Shown in pieces: positions 1 to 7,559 of a DNA stretch of 64,000 nt. The translations under genes and the position numbers were made by a program. The first letter of the stretch is position 1; every line of letters starts with the position of its first letter. Below the pieces are notes generated by a model that did not search any database, was not told the DNA's origin, and saw nothing but the letters and a program-made list of their open reading frames with translations. The DNA is from Kiloniellales bacterium (GTDB lineage Bacteria > Pseudomonadota > Alphaproteobacteria > Kiloniellales > JAKSBE01): NCBI GenBank assembly GCA_030066685.1, contig JASJBF010000010.1, positions 164,158 through 228,157 of the forward strand, written 5' to 3'.

Positions 1-426
1 GGGATGCTCGCCGGAACGCGTGCGCCGGGTCGTGTAAACCACCTCCGCGTCCGGGTCCGTCCGCCATCGCTCAAGGAGAGTTGGAATAAGCTCCGGCGGA
101 TCCTGAAGATCCGAATCCATATAGATGACGACGTCACCCGTCGATTGGGCGAAACCGGCGTAGACACACTCGGAGACCCCAAAATTGCGAGACATACTTA
201 TCAAGACGATATCGCCATGCCGCTCTATCTCGCGGTTGAGGAGTTCCTCCGAATTGTCAGTCGAGGCGTCGTTGACAAAAACCAGCTCGTACCCGGAAAT
301 CTGGTCGCGTACACCCGCGAAGGTCTGCCGCAGCCGAGAGAGAAGCTCCGGGATGACCGCCTCTTCATTGTAAAACGACAGGACAACGGACACGAAAGGC
401 CGGCTGCGAGCTTCGCCGACTGACAT
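1..426 (-). CDS. GtrB/DPM1-like glycosyltransferase family 2 (3' end outside window)
   Basis: Reading the minus strand from an ATG at 426 gives 142 open codons running off the window edge. The start is of GT2 type: a SVVLSFYNEE strand/loop at residues 13-22, an FVNDAST segment near 50-56, SRNFG near 79-83, and the metal-binding DSD followed by LQDPPE at 104-112. This spacing is that of the polyprenyl-phosphate sugar transferases (GtrB, ArnC, DPM1), which load a sugar from UDP/GDP-sugar onto a lipid carrier at the inner face of the membrane. Two C-terminal membrane helices would be expected beyond the window. It lies 12 nt downstream of the VTT membrane gene and probably shares its transcript. 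Substrate is unknown. Confidence 0.85.
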   Translation of the reverse strand, partial: MSVGEARSRPFVSVVLSFYNEEAVIPELLSRLRQTFAGVRDQISGYELVFVNDASTDNSEELLNREIERHGDIVLISMSRNFGVSECVYAGFAQSTGDVVIYMDSDLQDPPELIPTLLERWRTDPDAEVVYTTRRTRSGEHP

Positions 427-438
427 TGAACCTTTCTC

Positions 439-1065
439 CTAGTTTTGCTTTTTGATCTCGTCCACGCGATCTGCCTGGATATGTCGCCGTAGGAAAAGCC
501 AGACGCCCAAGGCCAGGGTCGAGACGAGCATTAAGTAGATGATTGGCTCTCGAACGTCGTGCAGGAAAATCACATCCTTGGCCGCAGCGCCTGAGGCGAC
601 CAGGGCGGTTTGCAGTGGCAGCGTGGAAAGAAAGGTCGTGAACGTGAAAGTGCTGCACCGCATGCCCGAAAAACCGAAAGCGTATCCTGCGCTCGACGCG
701 GGAACGAAGGGATTGCCCTGCACAATCACGACGGCCGCCCAACCGGTGCCGACAATGCGTCCCAGAGCCGCGCTCGATTTCCGAACGAACGTGCTGTTGC
801 TCAATATACGTCCGGCTCTACCGGCGCCGACCAACCGCCCGATCAGGAATGTCAACGCGGCGGCCGTCAAGGCGGTTAGAGACGATATGGCTAGCCCAGG
901 CCAGAGACCCCAGGCGGCTCCGGCGACGAAGGTAAATGGCGAACAAGGCAGAAATAGCAACGCCGCCGATACATGCAGAACCAAATAAACAGCTACGGCC
1001 AAATAAATCTCTTCACTTGCGAGGGCCAATACGATCTGGGCGGGTTCCAAGATATAGTCGAACAT
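439..1065 (-). CDS. VTT/DedA-type (TVP38/TMEM64 family) membrane protein
   Basis: 208 residues, about five hydrophobic segments. The central block, with an F-[LM]-P-x-SPFTFVAGA-x-W-G stretch near 38-52 followed by a long helix and a GNPFVPASSAGYAFG stretch near 115-130, is the VTT (SNARE-associated/DedA) pattern; the family is implicated in lipid scrambling across membranes. The start ATG at 1065 is preceded by an AT-rich leader without a strong Shine-Dalgarno. The gene ends 12 nt before the GtrB-like glycosyltransferase. That pairing suggests a role in undecaprenyl-phosphate or lipid-linked sugar handling, which is inference from context. Confidence 0.75.
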   Translation of the reverse strand: MFDYILEPAQIVLALASEEIYLAVAVYLVLHVSAALLFLPCSPFTFVAGAAWGLWPGLAISSLTALTAAALTFLIGRLVGAGRAGRILSNSTFVRKSSAALGRIVGTGWAAVVIVQGNPFVPASSAGYAFGFSGMRCSTFTFTTFLSTLPLQTALVASGAAAKDVIFLHDVREPIIYLMLVSTLALGVWLFLRRHIQADRVDEIKKQN

Positions 1066-1267
1066 TAAGCCAATACCTCAGGCCGCAGTGCGGGGAACGG
1101 ACAAAACTGGCGCCGTTTCCGCAAGGTTGGCCTCTTCCAGTAATCTGTTTATCGCTTTCCCAGTCAGTACACGGTGCCGGCGCTCCTCTGGCAGCAGGAG
1201 CGATGCGCCCGACGCATGCTCTCAGTTACCGTATCCTTACTGCTGGCGCAAGGGATCTGCCTTGACA
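1066..1267. other. Intergenic gap with a short hairpin
   Basis: No gene seen. CGCTCCT at 1181-1187 pairs with AGGAGCG at 1196-1202 around an 8-nt loop. It has no T-run, so a role as terminator for the minus-strand gene ending at 1268 is only possible. Confidence 0.3.
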
Positions 1268-3055
1268 TCATCTGAGGGAATACAACTTGTACGAATCGCC
1301 TTCCGCGATCGGCTGCTTGAGAGCCAGCACCCAATCCGGTGGAACCATGACAGCGTCAACTCCGAACTCGTTTGCGACGTGGACCCACTCAGCGGCAGTT
1401 CGCGCTTCCCAAACTTGCTTGAACGCGCTTTTCACGATCGCCCCCCTGTAACGTGTCGCCACGGGCGGATTCTCAAAACTGACGCCGTAAGCGATCGAAA
1501 TTATGCGGCGCATTTCGCTCGCAGCCCAGGGTATGTAGGGAAGCGAGTTGGTGGCTGTCGGATCTATGAGCGCAGGCAAGGCACACAGGCGTTGTGAAAT
1601 GGCAAATTGCCTGTAAGAAGCGACGAGAACCAGGCCCTTCAATTCAACGTCCCTGCATTCGTTCGTATCACCATATGATGCCGCTCTTTCAAATCCGATA
1701 TATGAAAGCGCCGTAAGCGAGACGGTACCGGCGAAAAAAGCCACTGCGATGACGACGTTTGTTGCGCGAACAAACAGCCTGCTTCGCGGTCTTGGCCGCT
1801 GAGTAAATCGGGCTGCAGAAACCAAGAGAATCACGAACACAAAAATCCAAAACAGCATGATTTCATGGTTCCTAACTTCAATGTACAGGCCTAGCACGAA
1901 AGAGTACATAAGTAATGTTATCAGAGCGAAGCTAGCGGAACGGTTTTGGCACATTCTGCGGAAGCTAAATCGAAACAGAGTTCCGATAAAGAAAACCTGC
2001 ACGAAAAACACATTGAACATCATAAATCGACCAGGGATGGCTCGAACCATAATCTCGCTTGCAGCGCCCAAATCGCTATGGCTGATGATGTACGGCAAGG
2101 GGCTAAGAACGACGGCGAAAGACAAGGCAAGAGTAATGCTGGAGCCATGGTAAAGGCCTTGAGTTTCTTTGAGTACATGCAGCCATAGCATCATTGCTCC
2201 GCAAATAAATGCGCTGATGATAGGCAAAATTTTGAAGTCGATGTTTCTGTGATGTCCCCAGAATTGCGACCAGATCAGGAATGCATGATCGTCGGCCGAG
2301 AATTCAGACTTTGTGGTGAAGACAAAGTGATCCACCAAATAGCTGCCAAAAAGAAACAAAGTTCCTAATGATAGACCTCTTAGAATTGCCGAACATTTTT
2401 CTCTTCTTTCCTTGAGGAGCAAAAAGGCCGCTATAAAAGCAACGATTATAACTGTCCATAAGCCAAGAATTAAATGTATACAGGTCGTCAGCACTGCGAG
2501 GAAGCCCGTGGATCTGAAATAGCCCACAGCCGCAACCCCAAGCGTTAAAATTGCGAATGATGAACCGAGCCAACTTAAATGTTCGCTGCCGATATACTGA
2601 GTTGGATAGTCAGATTCGAAAATACTAAAGAAGCCATCGCGTGCAATCAGCGGCGCCAGCAAAACGGCAAGTAGCCCGTTCTTGGAAATCGAATAGAGCA
2701 GTAAAGCCAGTCCCGCTACCATTGCTGCGCCCGCCGCCGCGGAAATCGCAGCGGACATCTGACCGTGACCTAATCCAAGTGAATATCCTAGATACCCAAT
2801 TTGGTGGATCAGGCTCCAAGAGTTGGTGGCCCACTCGACTGCGTATGAATTTGATGGAAAAGAATCGCGTGACAAAAATATATAGGGCACGTCGAGTGGC
2901 CGGAGCGCAACGGCGCGCAAGAATCCCCAAACCGCTCCACAGTAGAGCGATATCAGAAAGACAGTTTCAACGTCTATTTTTTTAGAAATCAAATACAGGA
3001 AAACATTTGGGGTGCGTAAAAATCTTGAGAATATTTCATACGAGGGAAGATTCAT
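1268..3055 (-). CDS. Large polytopic membrane protein of a surface-polysaccharide type locus
   Basis: 595 residues from the ATG at 3055; an upstream in-frame start at 3142 adds 29 residues without membrane or motif content. Roughly a dozen hydrophobic segments occupy the first 430 residues, followed by a soluble C-terminal part of about 150 residues. The shape (long membrane domain plus periplasmic tail) resembles bacterial GT-C/GT39-like or O-unit processing proteins, but I see no signature motif, so no function is assigned. Base composition is visibly AT-richer than the genes from 3200 onward, and codon choice differs (many AAA, TTT, ATA). That is typical of horizontally exchanged polysaccharide loci. 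It precedes the VTT and glycosyltransferase genes on the same strand. Confidence 0.7.
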   Translation of the reverse strand: MNLPSYEIFSRFLRTPNVFLYLISKKIDVETVFLISLYCGAVWGFLRAVALRPLDVPYIFLSRDSFPSNSYAVEWATNSWSLIHQIGYLGYSLGLGHGQMSAAISAAAGAAMVAGLALLLYSISKNGLLAVLLAPLIARDGFFSIFESDYPTQYIGSEHLSWLGSSFAILTLGVAAVGYFRSTGFLAVLTTCIHLILGLWTVIIVAFIAAFLLLKERREKCSAILRGLSLGTLFLFGSYLVDHFVFTTKSEFSADDHAFLIWSQFWGHHRNIDFKILPIISAFICGAMMLWLHVLKETQGLYHGSSITLALSFAVVLSPLPYIISHSDLGAASEIMVRAIPGRFMMFNVFFVQVFFIGTLFRFSFRRMCQNRSASFALITLLMYSFVLGLYIEVRNHEIMLFWIFVFVILLVSAARFTQRPRPRSRLFVRATNVVIAVAFFAGTVSLTALSYIGFERAASYGDTNECRDVELKGLVLVASYRQFAISQRLCALPALIDPTATNSLPYIPWAASEMRRIISIAYGVSFENPPVATRYRGAIVKSAFKQVWEARTAAEWVHVANEFGVDAVMVPPDWVLALKQPIAEGDSYKLYSLR

Positions 3056-3205
3056 TGCATTCTCGCGGAAGTTTGCACTTGGAGATTTCGCGGTCGTCAG
3101 ATTGTACAGACAGGGTGTACAGATGCGGTAACCGCCTGACAATCGCCGCTTTTAGCGGGGCGTAATAGGCCGCCTTGGTATTCGGTTGGCAATTGTCAGA
3201 GCGAT

Positions 3206-3622
3206 TTGTTCGAGGATGAGGAGGTGCTGCGCGAGGCGCGTTTCAGGAGCGTGCCGGTCATCGAGAACCCCGACTTCTACAACGCGCCGATCGCCGCCGG
3301 CCCGCCCTTGCCGACGGACTTCACCTCCGCGCAGGGGATCACCTGCGATGACACCGTGCTGCTCTCGACCGAGGACGGAATCGTGCAGGGCGCGCCTTCC
3401 GGCCTACTGTTTCACGAGCTGGTCCACGTCGTCCAATACCGGCTCCTGGGCATCGACGGCTTCGTCACCAGCTACGTGACCGGCTGGGCCGAGGCCGGCT
3501 TCGTTCACGAGGCGATTCCCCTGGAGCGCGAGGCCTTCGATCTCCAGCAGCGCTTCAAGCGCGAACCGCAGGGGCGCTTCAGCGTCCGCGCCATGGTTTT
3601 GCAGCGGCTCGGGCTGAGCTAG
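3206..3622 (+). CDS. Small HExxH zinc-metallopeptidase-like protein (DUF4157-like), TTG start, possibly 5' truncated
   Basis: 138 residues from a TTG. The frame stays open upstream only to the stop at 3137-3139 and contains no ATG or GTG. The core is an HELVH motif at 70-74 followed by VVQYRLLG, a Y/F-rich segment and PLEREAFDLQ. This arrangement of a zinc HExxH helix with a downstream Glu-rich helix is seen in DUF4157/eCIS-core type proteins. No signal peptide is visible. The coding sequence is GC-rich like the rest of the window, yet its 5' end lies about 150 nt from the start of the AT-rich gene on the other strand. The 5' part may therefore have been lost at the island boundary. No clear Shine-Dalgarno precedes the TTG. 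Confidence 0.55.
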   Translation: MFEDEEVLREARFRSVPVIENPDFYNAPIAAGPPLPTDFTSAQGITCDDTVLLSTEDGIVQGAPSGLLFHELVHVVQYRLLGIDGFVTSYVTGWAEAGFVHEAIPLEREAFDLQQRFKREPQGRFSVRAMVLQRLGLS

Positions 3623-3813
3623 CCGTCACCGGCCCGTCGTTGTCCTTCACGCCTGCTTGAGTTTGCGCCGCCGGCCTTTGCATGCGGAAGACTCCACCCT
3701 ATGTCTCTCGTTAAGATCGGGAGTTCCTCGGCCGAGGCCCGCGAACGTAGGGTTCGGCCGTCTTGTCGCGCCGGACTGCGGCGGTTTTGAGTTCGATCGG
3801 GGAGAAGGCGACC

Positions 3814-4464
3814 GTGGAGTTGACTGAGAAGGCTCTCGGCCGGATCGCCGCGGCGGCCGCAGTTTTGGTGTTTGTTTCCGCCTGCGGCGTTCCGACCACC
3901 TACAAGTGGAACCGCGAGCAGTGGAGCCGCGGCAAGCTCGGCTACGCCGCCGCCCAGGGCGCGATGTTGACCGATATCCGCGGCAACCCCTTCACGGGAC
4001 CCAAGGCGGAGCTCGACAAGGCGGTGACCGAGACCATGTACGGCGCCCACTTCGGCCCCCTGGTCCGCTTCGTCACCCAAGCCGAAGCGCCGCAGGGCCT
4101 GAAGTCGCCCTATCGGGTGGTCATGCTGTTCAATCCCGAGGAGACCACCAGGTCCAAGGAGCTCTGCACCGGCGATCCGGCGCCCGGCGCGCCGACTCCG
4201 GGCCAGGTCAAGATCGCGGCGGCGGTCTGTTCTCAGGATCTCCTCGAGACGGCGATCTGGGGCAGGGTCGCCGAGGTCTCCGGACCCGACGACGCGGGGT
4301 TCAAGGCCTTGATCCGGCAGATGACCATGCAGCTCTTCCCGCATCAGAATCCCGACGACCGCTCGGCGCAGGGGCCGGCCGGCTACGGCTCTCCGCCGGT
4401 CGAAGTGAGCGTCTTCGATGACCCGGCTTCGGGATGGCGCGCCGCGGCGGCTTCGGCGCAATAG
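3814..4464 (+). CDS. Tandem lipoprotein paralogue 1
   Basis: 216 residues from a GTG at 3814 that follows a GGGAGAAGG ribosome-binding site; the in-frame ATG at 3763 lacks one. The N-terminus is a lipoprotein signal with a VSAC lipobox, so the mature protein should be attached to a membrane by its Cys. The mature part begins GVPTTYKWN and carries a GxM-x-T[DE]IRGNPF block, a TMYGAHFGP block, a SPYRVVMLFNPEE strand, two further cysteines (LCTG, VCSQ) and a C-terminal ALIRQMTMQLFP helix. The same blocks, in the same order, recur in the next two genes. This copy alone has a 25-residue C-terminal tail rich in Ala. Function unknown; I do not recognise a named family. Confidence 0.8.
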   Translation: MELTEKALGRIAAAAAVLVFVSACGVPTTYKWNREQWSRGKLGYAAAQGAMLTDIRGNPFTGPKAELDKAVTETMYGAHFGPLVRFVTQAEAPQGLKSPYRVVMLFNPEETTRSKELCTGDPAPGAPTPGQVKIAAAVCSQDLLETAIWGRVAEVSGPDDAGFKALIRQMTMQLFPHQNPDDRSAQGPAGYGSPPVEVSVFDDPASGWRAAAASAQ

Positions 4465-4538
4465 GACTGGAATGCAGAGAAGTGGTTTCTGGTTGGCGGT
4501 TCAAGGCATGATTGAAACCGACCGAGGAGAAAAAGACC

Positions 4539-5123
4539 ATGGCATTCAAGGCAGAGATTCTCGGACGTAGCGTTCTGGCCGCCGGTGTCGCGGCCCTGGT
4601 CGCGGGCTGTTCGGTGCCGACGACCTACAAGTGGAACTACCAGCAGTTCAGCCGCAGCAAGCTCGCCTACGCCGCCAAGGAGGGCGCGATGCCGACCGAG
4701 ATCCGCGGCAACCCCTTCAACGCGCCGAAGGCGGAGGTCGACGCCACCATCCTCGACACCATGTACAAGTCGCACTTCGGACCGCCCGTGCCCTTCGTGA
4801 GCCAGGTGCCCGAGGACTTCAGATCGCCCTACCGGGTGGTCATGCTCTTCGACCCCAAGGAAACCATGACCGCCCACGAGCTCTGCACCGGCGAACCGGA
4901 GGCCGGCGATCCGGACGCCCGGACGATCAAGGTCGCCGCCGCCTTCTGCGCCCAGGATATCCACGAGACTTCGGTCTGGGGCACCGTCCCTCGCTCCTCG
5001 GGCCCGAACGACCCGGAGTTCCAGGCCCTGATCCGGAAGATGACGAACCAGCTCTTCCCGGTTCTGGAGCCGAACGTGCGAGACAACGACCCGTCGGGCA
5101 GAAGCACCCGACGGCGCCGCTAG
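4539..5123 (+). CDS. Tandem lipoprotein paralogue 2
   Basis: 194 residues from the ATG at 4539, with GAGGAG just upstream. Signal peptide with lipobox VAGC, then VPTTYKWNYQQ. The shared blocks are TEIRGNPF, DTMYKSHFGP, VPFVSQVPEDFRSPYRVVM, LCTG, AFCAQDIHETSVWGTV and ALIRKMTNQLFP. It is about as close to copy 3 as to copy 1. The basic C-terminus (SGRSTRRRR) ends in a TAG that is also the first three bases of the palindromic repeat at 5121-5235. That suggests the repeat has replaced or created the natural 3' end of the gene. Function unknown. Confidence 0.8.
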   Translation: MAFKAEILGRSVLAAGVAALVAGCSVPTTYKWNYQQFSRSKLAYAAKEGAMPTEIRGNPFNAPKAEVDATILDTMYKSHFGPPVPFVSQVPEDFRSPYRVVMLFDPKETMTAHELCTGEPEAGDPDARTIKVAAAFCAQDIHETSVWGTVPRSSGPNDPEFQALIRKMTNQLFPVLEPNVRDNDPSGRSTRRRR

Positions 5124-5235
5124 AGCACGATTCAGACATGAGGTCGACTCGACCTCATGTCATCGTGCTCTAAACTGTTGAACTGGAGCGGGATTCAGAT
5201 TTGAAGTCCAGTCGACTCCAAATCATCCCGCTCTG
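5121..5235. repeat. Two-hairpin palindromic element, copy A
   Basis: Hairpin 1: TAGAGCACGAT (5121-5131) pairs with 5162-5172, then GACATGAGGTCGA (5135-5147) pairs perfectly with 5149-5161, leaving a 3-nt TCA bulge. Linker AACTGTTGAAC at 5173-5183. Hairpin 2: GAGCGGGAT (5186-5194) pairs with 5225-5233, the same TCA bulge, then 5198-5208 pairs with 5214-5224 with one mismatch. The same architecture recurs at 59472-59585. The first three bases are the stop codon of lipoprotein 2. Confidence 0.9.
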
Positions 5236-5383
5236 GGACCGGCGCCGTCCGTTGGGCATCGGCGGCAGGGAGTTTGATCTGGTTCATGTCGCTCGGGCGG
5301 CATCTCGGGCTTCAATCGACCGAGGCTTGCCCTCGAGGGGACCGGCTTCCGATTTCGCGGCACTGACCAAGGAGGATCGAGCC

Positions 5384-5968
5384 ATGGCGCTGAATACGCG
5401 GATTTTGATGCGCGGCGCGCTGGCGGTCGGCATCGCGGCCGTCGCGGCGGGCTGCGACTGGCCGAGGACTTACAAGTGGGATTGGCAACAATGGAGCCCG
5501 AACAAGCTGCGCTACGCGGCAGGCGAGGGCGCCATGCTGACCGAGATCCGCGGCAATCCCTTCTCGGTGCCCAAGACCAAGGTCGAGGCGGTCATCACCG
5601 ACACCATGTACGGCGCCCATTTCGGTCCGCGCGTGCCCTTCGTTACTCAGGTGCCCGAGGACCACAGGTCGCCCTACCGCGTGGTCATGGTCTTCGATCC
5701 CGAGGAGACCTTGAACTCCCGGAAGATCTGCGCGGAGCCGCCGCAGCCGGGCCCGGCGAATCCCGACCGGATCCGGGTCGCCGCCGCTTTCTGCTCCCAG
5801 GAGGTCCACGAGACCTCGGTCTGGGGCACCGTCGGCAGGACCGAAGGTCCCGACGACCCGCAGTTCAAGGCGCTGATCCGCAGCATGACGACCCAGCTCT
5901 TCCCGAGACAGGATCCCAACGAGCGGGACAACTTCGACAACGGCAACGACGTCGACTGGGTCCAGTAG
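5384..5968 (+). CDS. Tandem lipoprotein paralogue 3
   Basis: 194 residues from the ATG at 5384, preceded by AAGGAGG at 5369-5375. The upstream open frame from 5201 runs through the palindromic repeat and is not coding. Signal peptide with lipobox AAGC, then DWPRTYKWDWQQW. It shares the TEIRGNPF, TMYGAHFGP, VPFVTQVPEDHRSPYRVVM, AFCSQEVHETSVWGTV and ALIRSMTTQLFP blocks with the two preceding genes. The acidic C-terminus (NFDNGNDVDWVQ) is private to this copy. The three genes have no detectable partner of known function nearby. An envelope role is likely from the lipid anchor, but nothing in the sequence specifies it. Confidence 0.8.
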   Translation: MALNTRILMRGALAVGIAAVAAGCDWPRTYKWDWQQWSPNKLRYAAGEGAMLTEIRGNPFSVPKTKVEAVITDTMYGAHFGPRVPFVTQVPEDHRSPYRVVMVFDPEETLNSRKICAEPPQPGPANPDRIRVAAAFCSQEVHETSVWGTVGRTEGPDDPQFKALIRSMTTQLFPRQDPNERDNFDNGNDVDWVQ

Positions 5969-6281
5969 CGGCCACCGAACCCGAGGGTGCTCTACGGGCA
6001 TCGCGGCAGGTTTGGGCATGGCGATCGACCGCCGGCGTCCGCAGTTCGAGCGATGCAATACGCCGATTCGCCCTCTGCGATGCGCCGCGGAGCCGCTTCG
6101 GATGACACGCAAAGGCTTGTTGACAATTTTAACCAGTCACCGGACACTCCGCCCCTTCACCGCGTGTGTCTGGTCGATGTTCGGCTCTTGTGCCTAATTT
6201 GCTCCCGACATTGCGGCGAAGTGAGCGGCACCCGCCCCGGCGGCGGGGGCCATCAAGACTATGCAGTGAGGGATTACAGGA
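5969..6281. other. 313-nt leader region upstream of the cold-shock gene
   Basis: No gene seen. TTGACA at 6120-6125 could be a -35 element, but I find no convincing -10 at 16-18 nt. The last 150 nt are probably the long 5' untranslated leader common in csp genes. Confidence 0.35.
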
Positions 6282-6491
6282 ATGCCCACAGGAACCGTGA
6301 AGTGGTTCAACGCAACCAAGGGCTACGGTTTCATCCAGCCGGACGACGGGGATCGTGACGCCTTCGTGCACATCTCCGCCGTCGAACGTGCCGGTTTGTC
6401 CGGGTTGAACGAAGGCCAGCGCGTCGAGTACGAGCTGGTGCCGGGCCGTGGTGGCAAGGTCGCGGCCGACAACTTGAAGCTGGCCGAGTAG
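6282..6491 (+). CDS. cspA: Cold-shock domain protein (CspA family)
   Basis: 69 residues, a single cold-shock domain (OB fold) of standard length. The RNA-binding motifs are intact: KGYGFI (RNP1) at 13-18 and FVHIS (RNP2) at 28-32, with the W8/F9 surface aromatics. Such proteins bind single-stranded RNA/DNA and melt secondary structure in mRNA after a temperature drop or in stationary phase. It appears monocistronic: the nearest upstream gene is 313 nt away, and a hairpin with a short A/T run follows at 6514-6546. Which csp paralogue this is cannot be told from one copy. Confidence 0.93.
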   Translation: MPTGTVKWFNATKGYGFIQPDDGDRDAFVHISAVERAGLSGLNEGQRVEYELVPGRGGKVAADNLKLAE

Positions 6492-6513
6492 ACCAGCCGC
6501 GCTTCGAACTTGT

Positions 6514-6546
6514 GCCGGCGGGTGAGGTGCTTGACCCACCCCCGGC
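6514..6546 (+). terminator. Candidate terminator after cspA
   Basis: GCCGG(C)GGGTG at 6514-6524 pairs with CACCCCCGGC at 6537-6546 (one bulged C), followed by CAAAATTT. It starts 23 nt after the cspA stop. Confidence 0.5.
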
Positions 6547-6678
6547 CAAAATTTCCTCGCTGCATGGACCCCTCAAGGCGTCGGGCGACTTTTGACGCCA
6601 TGCTTGACGCCGCTGCGCGCTCTTAGAGGACGGACGGAGTCCTCGATTCCCCCCAATAGCAGCGAGAGGCATAGCGAT

Positions 6679-7044
6679 ATGACTGAGTTGGCAAGGCGCG
6701 GTCTCCGCGCCGGCGTTCTGGCCGCCCTGCTGTTCCTGGCCGGCCCCCTGGCCAATGCGCAGGCCCAGGGTTCCTTCGACGACCAGAAGCTCGAGGCTTT
6801 CGTGGTCGCCGTGGTCAAGGTCGATTCCCTGATCGATAGCTGGGCGCCCAAGATTCGGAGCGCCGAAAGCCAAGAGCAAGCCGAGGCCATGAACAAGCAG
6901 GCGAATGCCGAACTCCGGCAGGCCATCGAAGAAACCGACGGAATCACGGTCGACGAATACAAGGCGATCAGCGATGCCTTGAGCAGAGACCTGGACCTGA
7001 TGTCGCGGGTCGAGGCGATCTACAAGAAGCAGAACGGAGAGTGA
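6679..7044 (+). CDS. DUF4168 family secreted protein
   Basis: 121 residues from the ATG at 6679, preceded by GAGAGG. Residues 1-30 are a Sec signal peptide ending in ANAQAQ. The mature domain is short and helical: FDDQKLEAFVVAVVKVDSL, a Gln/Glu-rich middle, then ITVDEYKAISDALSRD and a closing RVEAIYKK. That helix pattern is DUF4168 (about 100 residues, usually periplasmic, function unknown). It sits 70 nt upstream of an FKBP gene, so both could be on one transcript. No catalytic residues are apparent. Confidence 0.8.
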   Translation: MTELARRGLRAGVLAALLFLAGPLANAQAQGSFDDQKLEAFVVAVVKVDSLIDSWAPKIRSAESQEQAEAMNKQANAELRQAIEETDGITVDEYKAISDALSRDLDLMSRVEAIYKKQNGE

Positions 7045-7114
7045 AGCGATCGGTCGCCGGGGCAGGCGCCGAACAGGTCGCCCCGCCCCGGCCGCCGGCA
7101 GAAAGGAAGCAACG

Positions 7115-7543
7115 ATGTCAGCGGTAAGCCCGGGCGACACGGTCCGGTTCCATTATACGACCAAACTCGAAAGTGGCGCGGAGCTCGAATCCTCGCGGGA
7201 TGGCGATCCCCTGGAGGTGACACTCGGCGAGGGCAAGATCATCGCTGGCCTGGAGAGCGCCCTGGTCGGCATGGCGGCCGGCGACGCCAAGACCGTGACG
7301 ATCCGTTCCGAGGACGCCTACGGCCCGCACCACGCCGAGTTCGTCCGGGTCGTCGATCGCTCGATGATCCCGCCGCACATCGACCTCGAGGTCGGCAAGG
7401 TGCTGCAGGCGGGAGCCTCCGAGGCGGAGCAGATCAGCCTGACCATCACCGAGGTCGCGGAGGAGACCGTGACCCTGGATGCCAACCATCCGCTGGCCGG
7501 CAAGGACCTGGTCTTCGATCTGGAGATGGTCGAGATTCTCTAG
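7115..7543 (+). CDS. FKBP-type peptidyl-prolyl isomerase, SlyD class
   Basis: 142 residues. The N-terminal FKBP half (VSPGDTVRFHYTTKLESG), an IF-domain insertion from about 70 to 120, and the return of the FKBP strand (ANHPLAGKDLVFDLEMVEI) make up the SlyD layout. Such enzymes speed up cis/trans prolyl isomerisation and act as folding chaperones through the IF domain. There is no His/Cys-rich metal-binding tail, so the nickel role known from E. coli SlyD is not supported. No signal peptide, so cytoplasmic. RBS AAAGGAAG lies upstream of the ATG. Confidence 0.92.
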   Translation: MSAVSPGDTVRFHYTTKLESGAELESSRDGDPLEVTLGEGKIIAGLESALVGMAAGDAKTVTIRSEDAYGPHHAEFVRVVDRSMIPPHIDLEVGKVLQAGASEAEQISLTITEVAEETVTLDANHPLAGKDLVFDLEMVEIL

Positions 7544-7559
7544 TACGCCTGGGGCGGTG

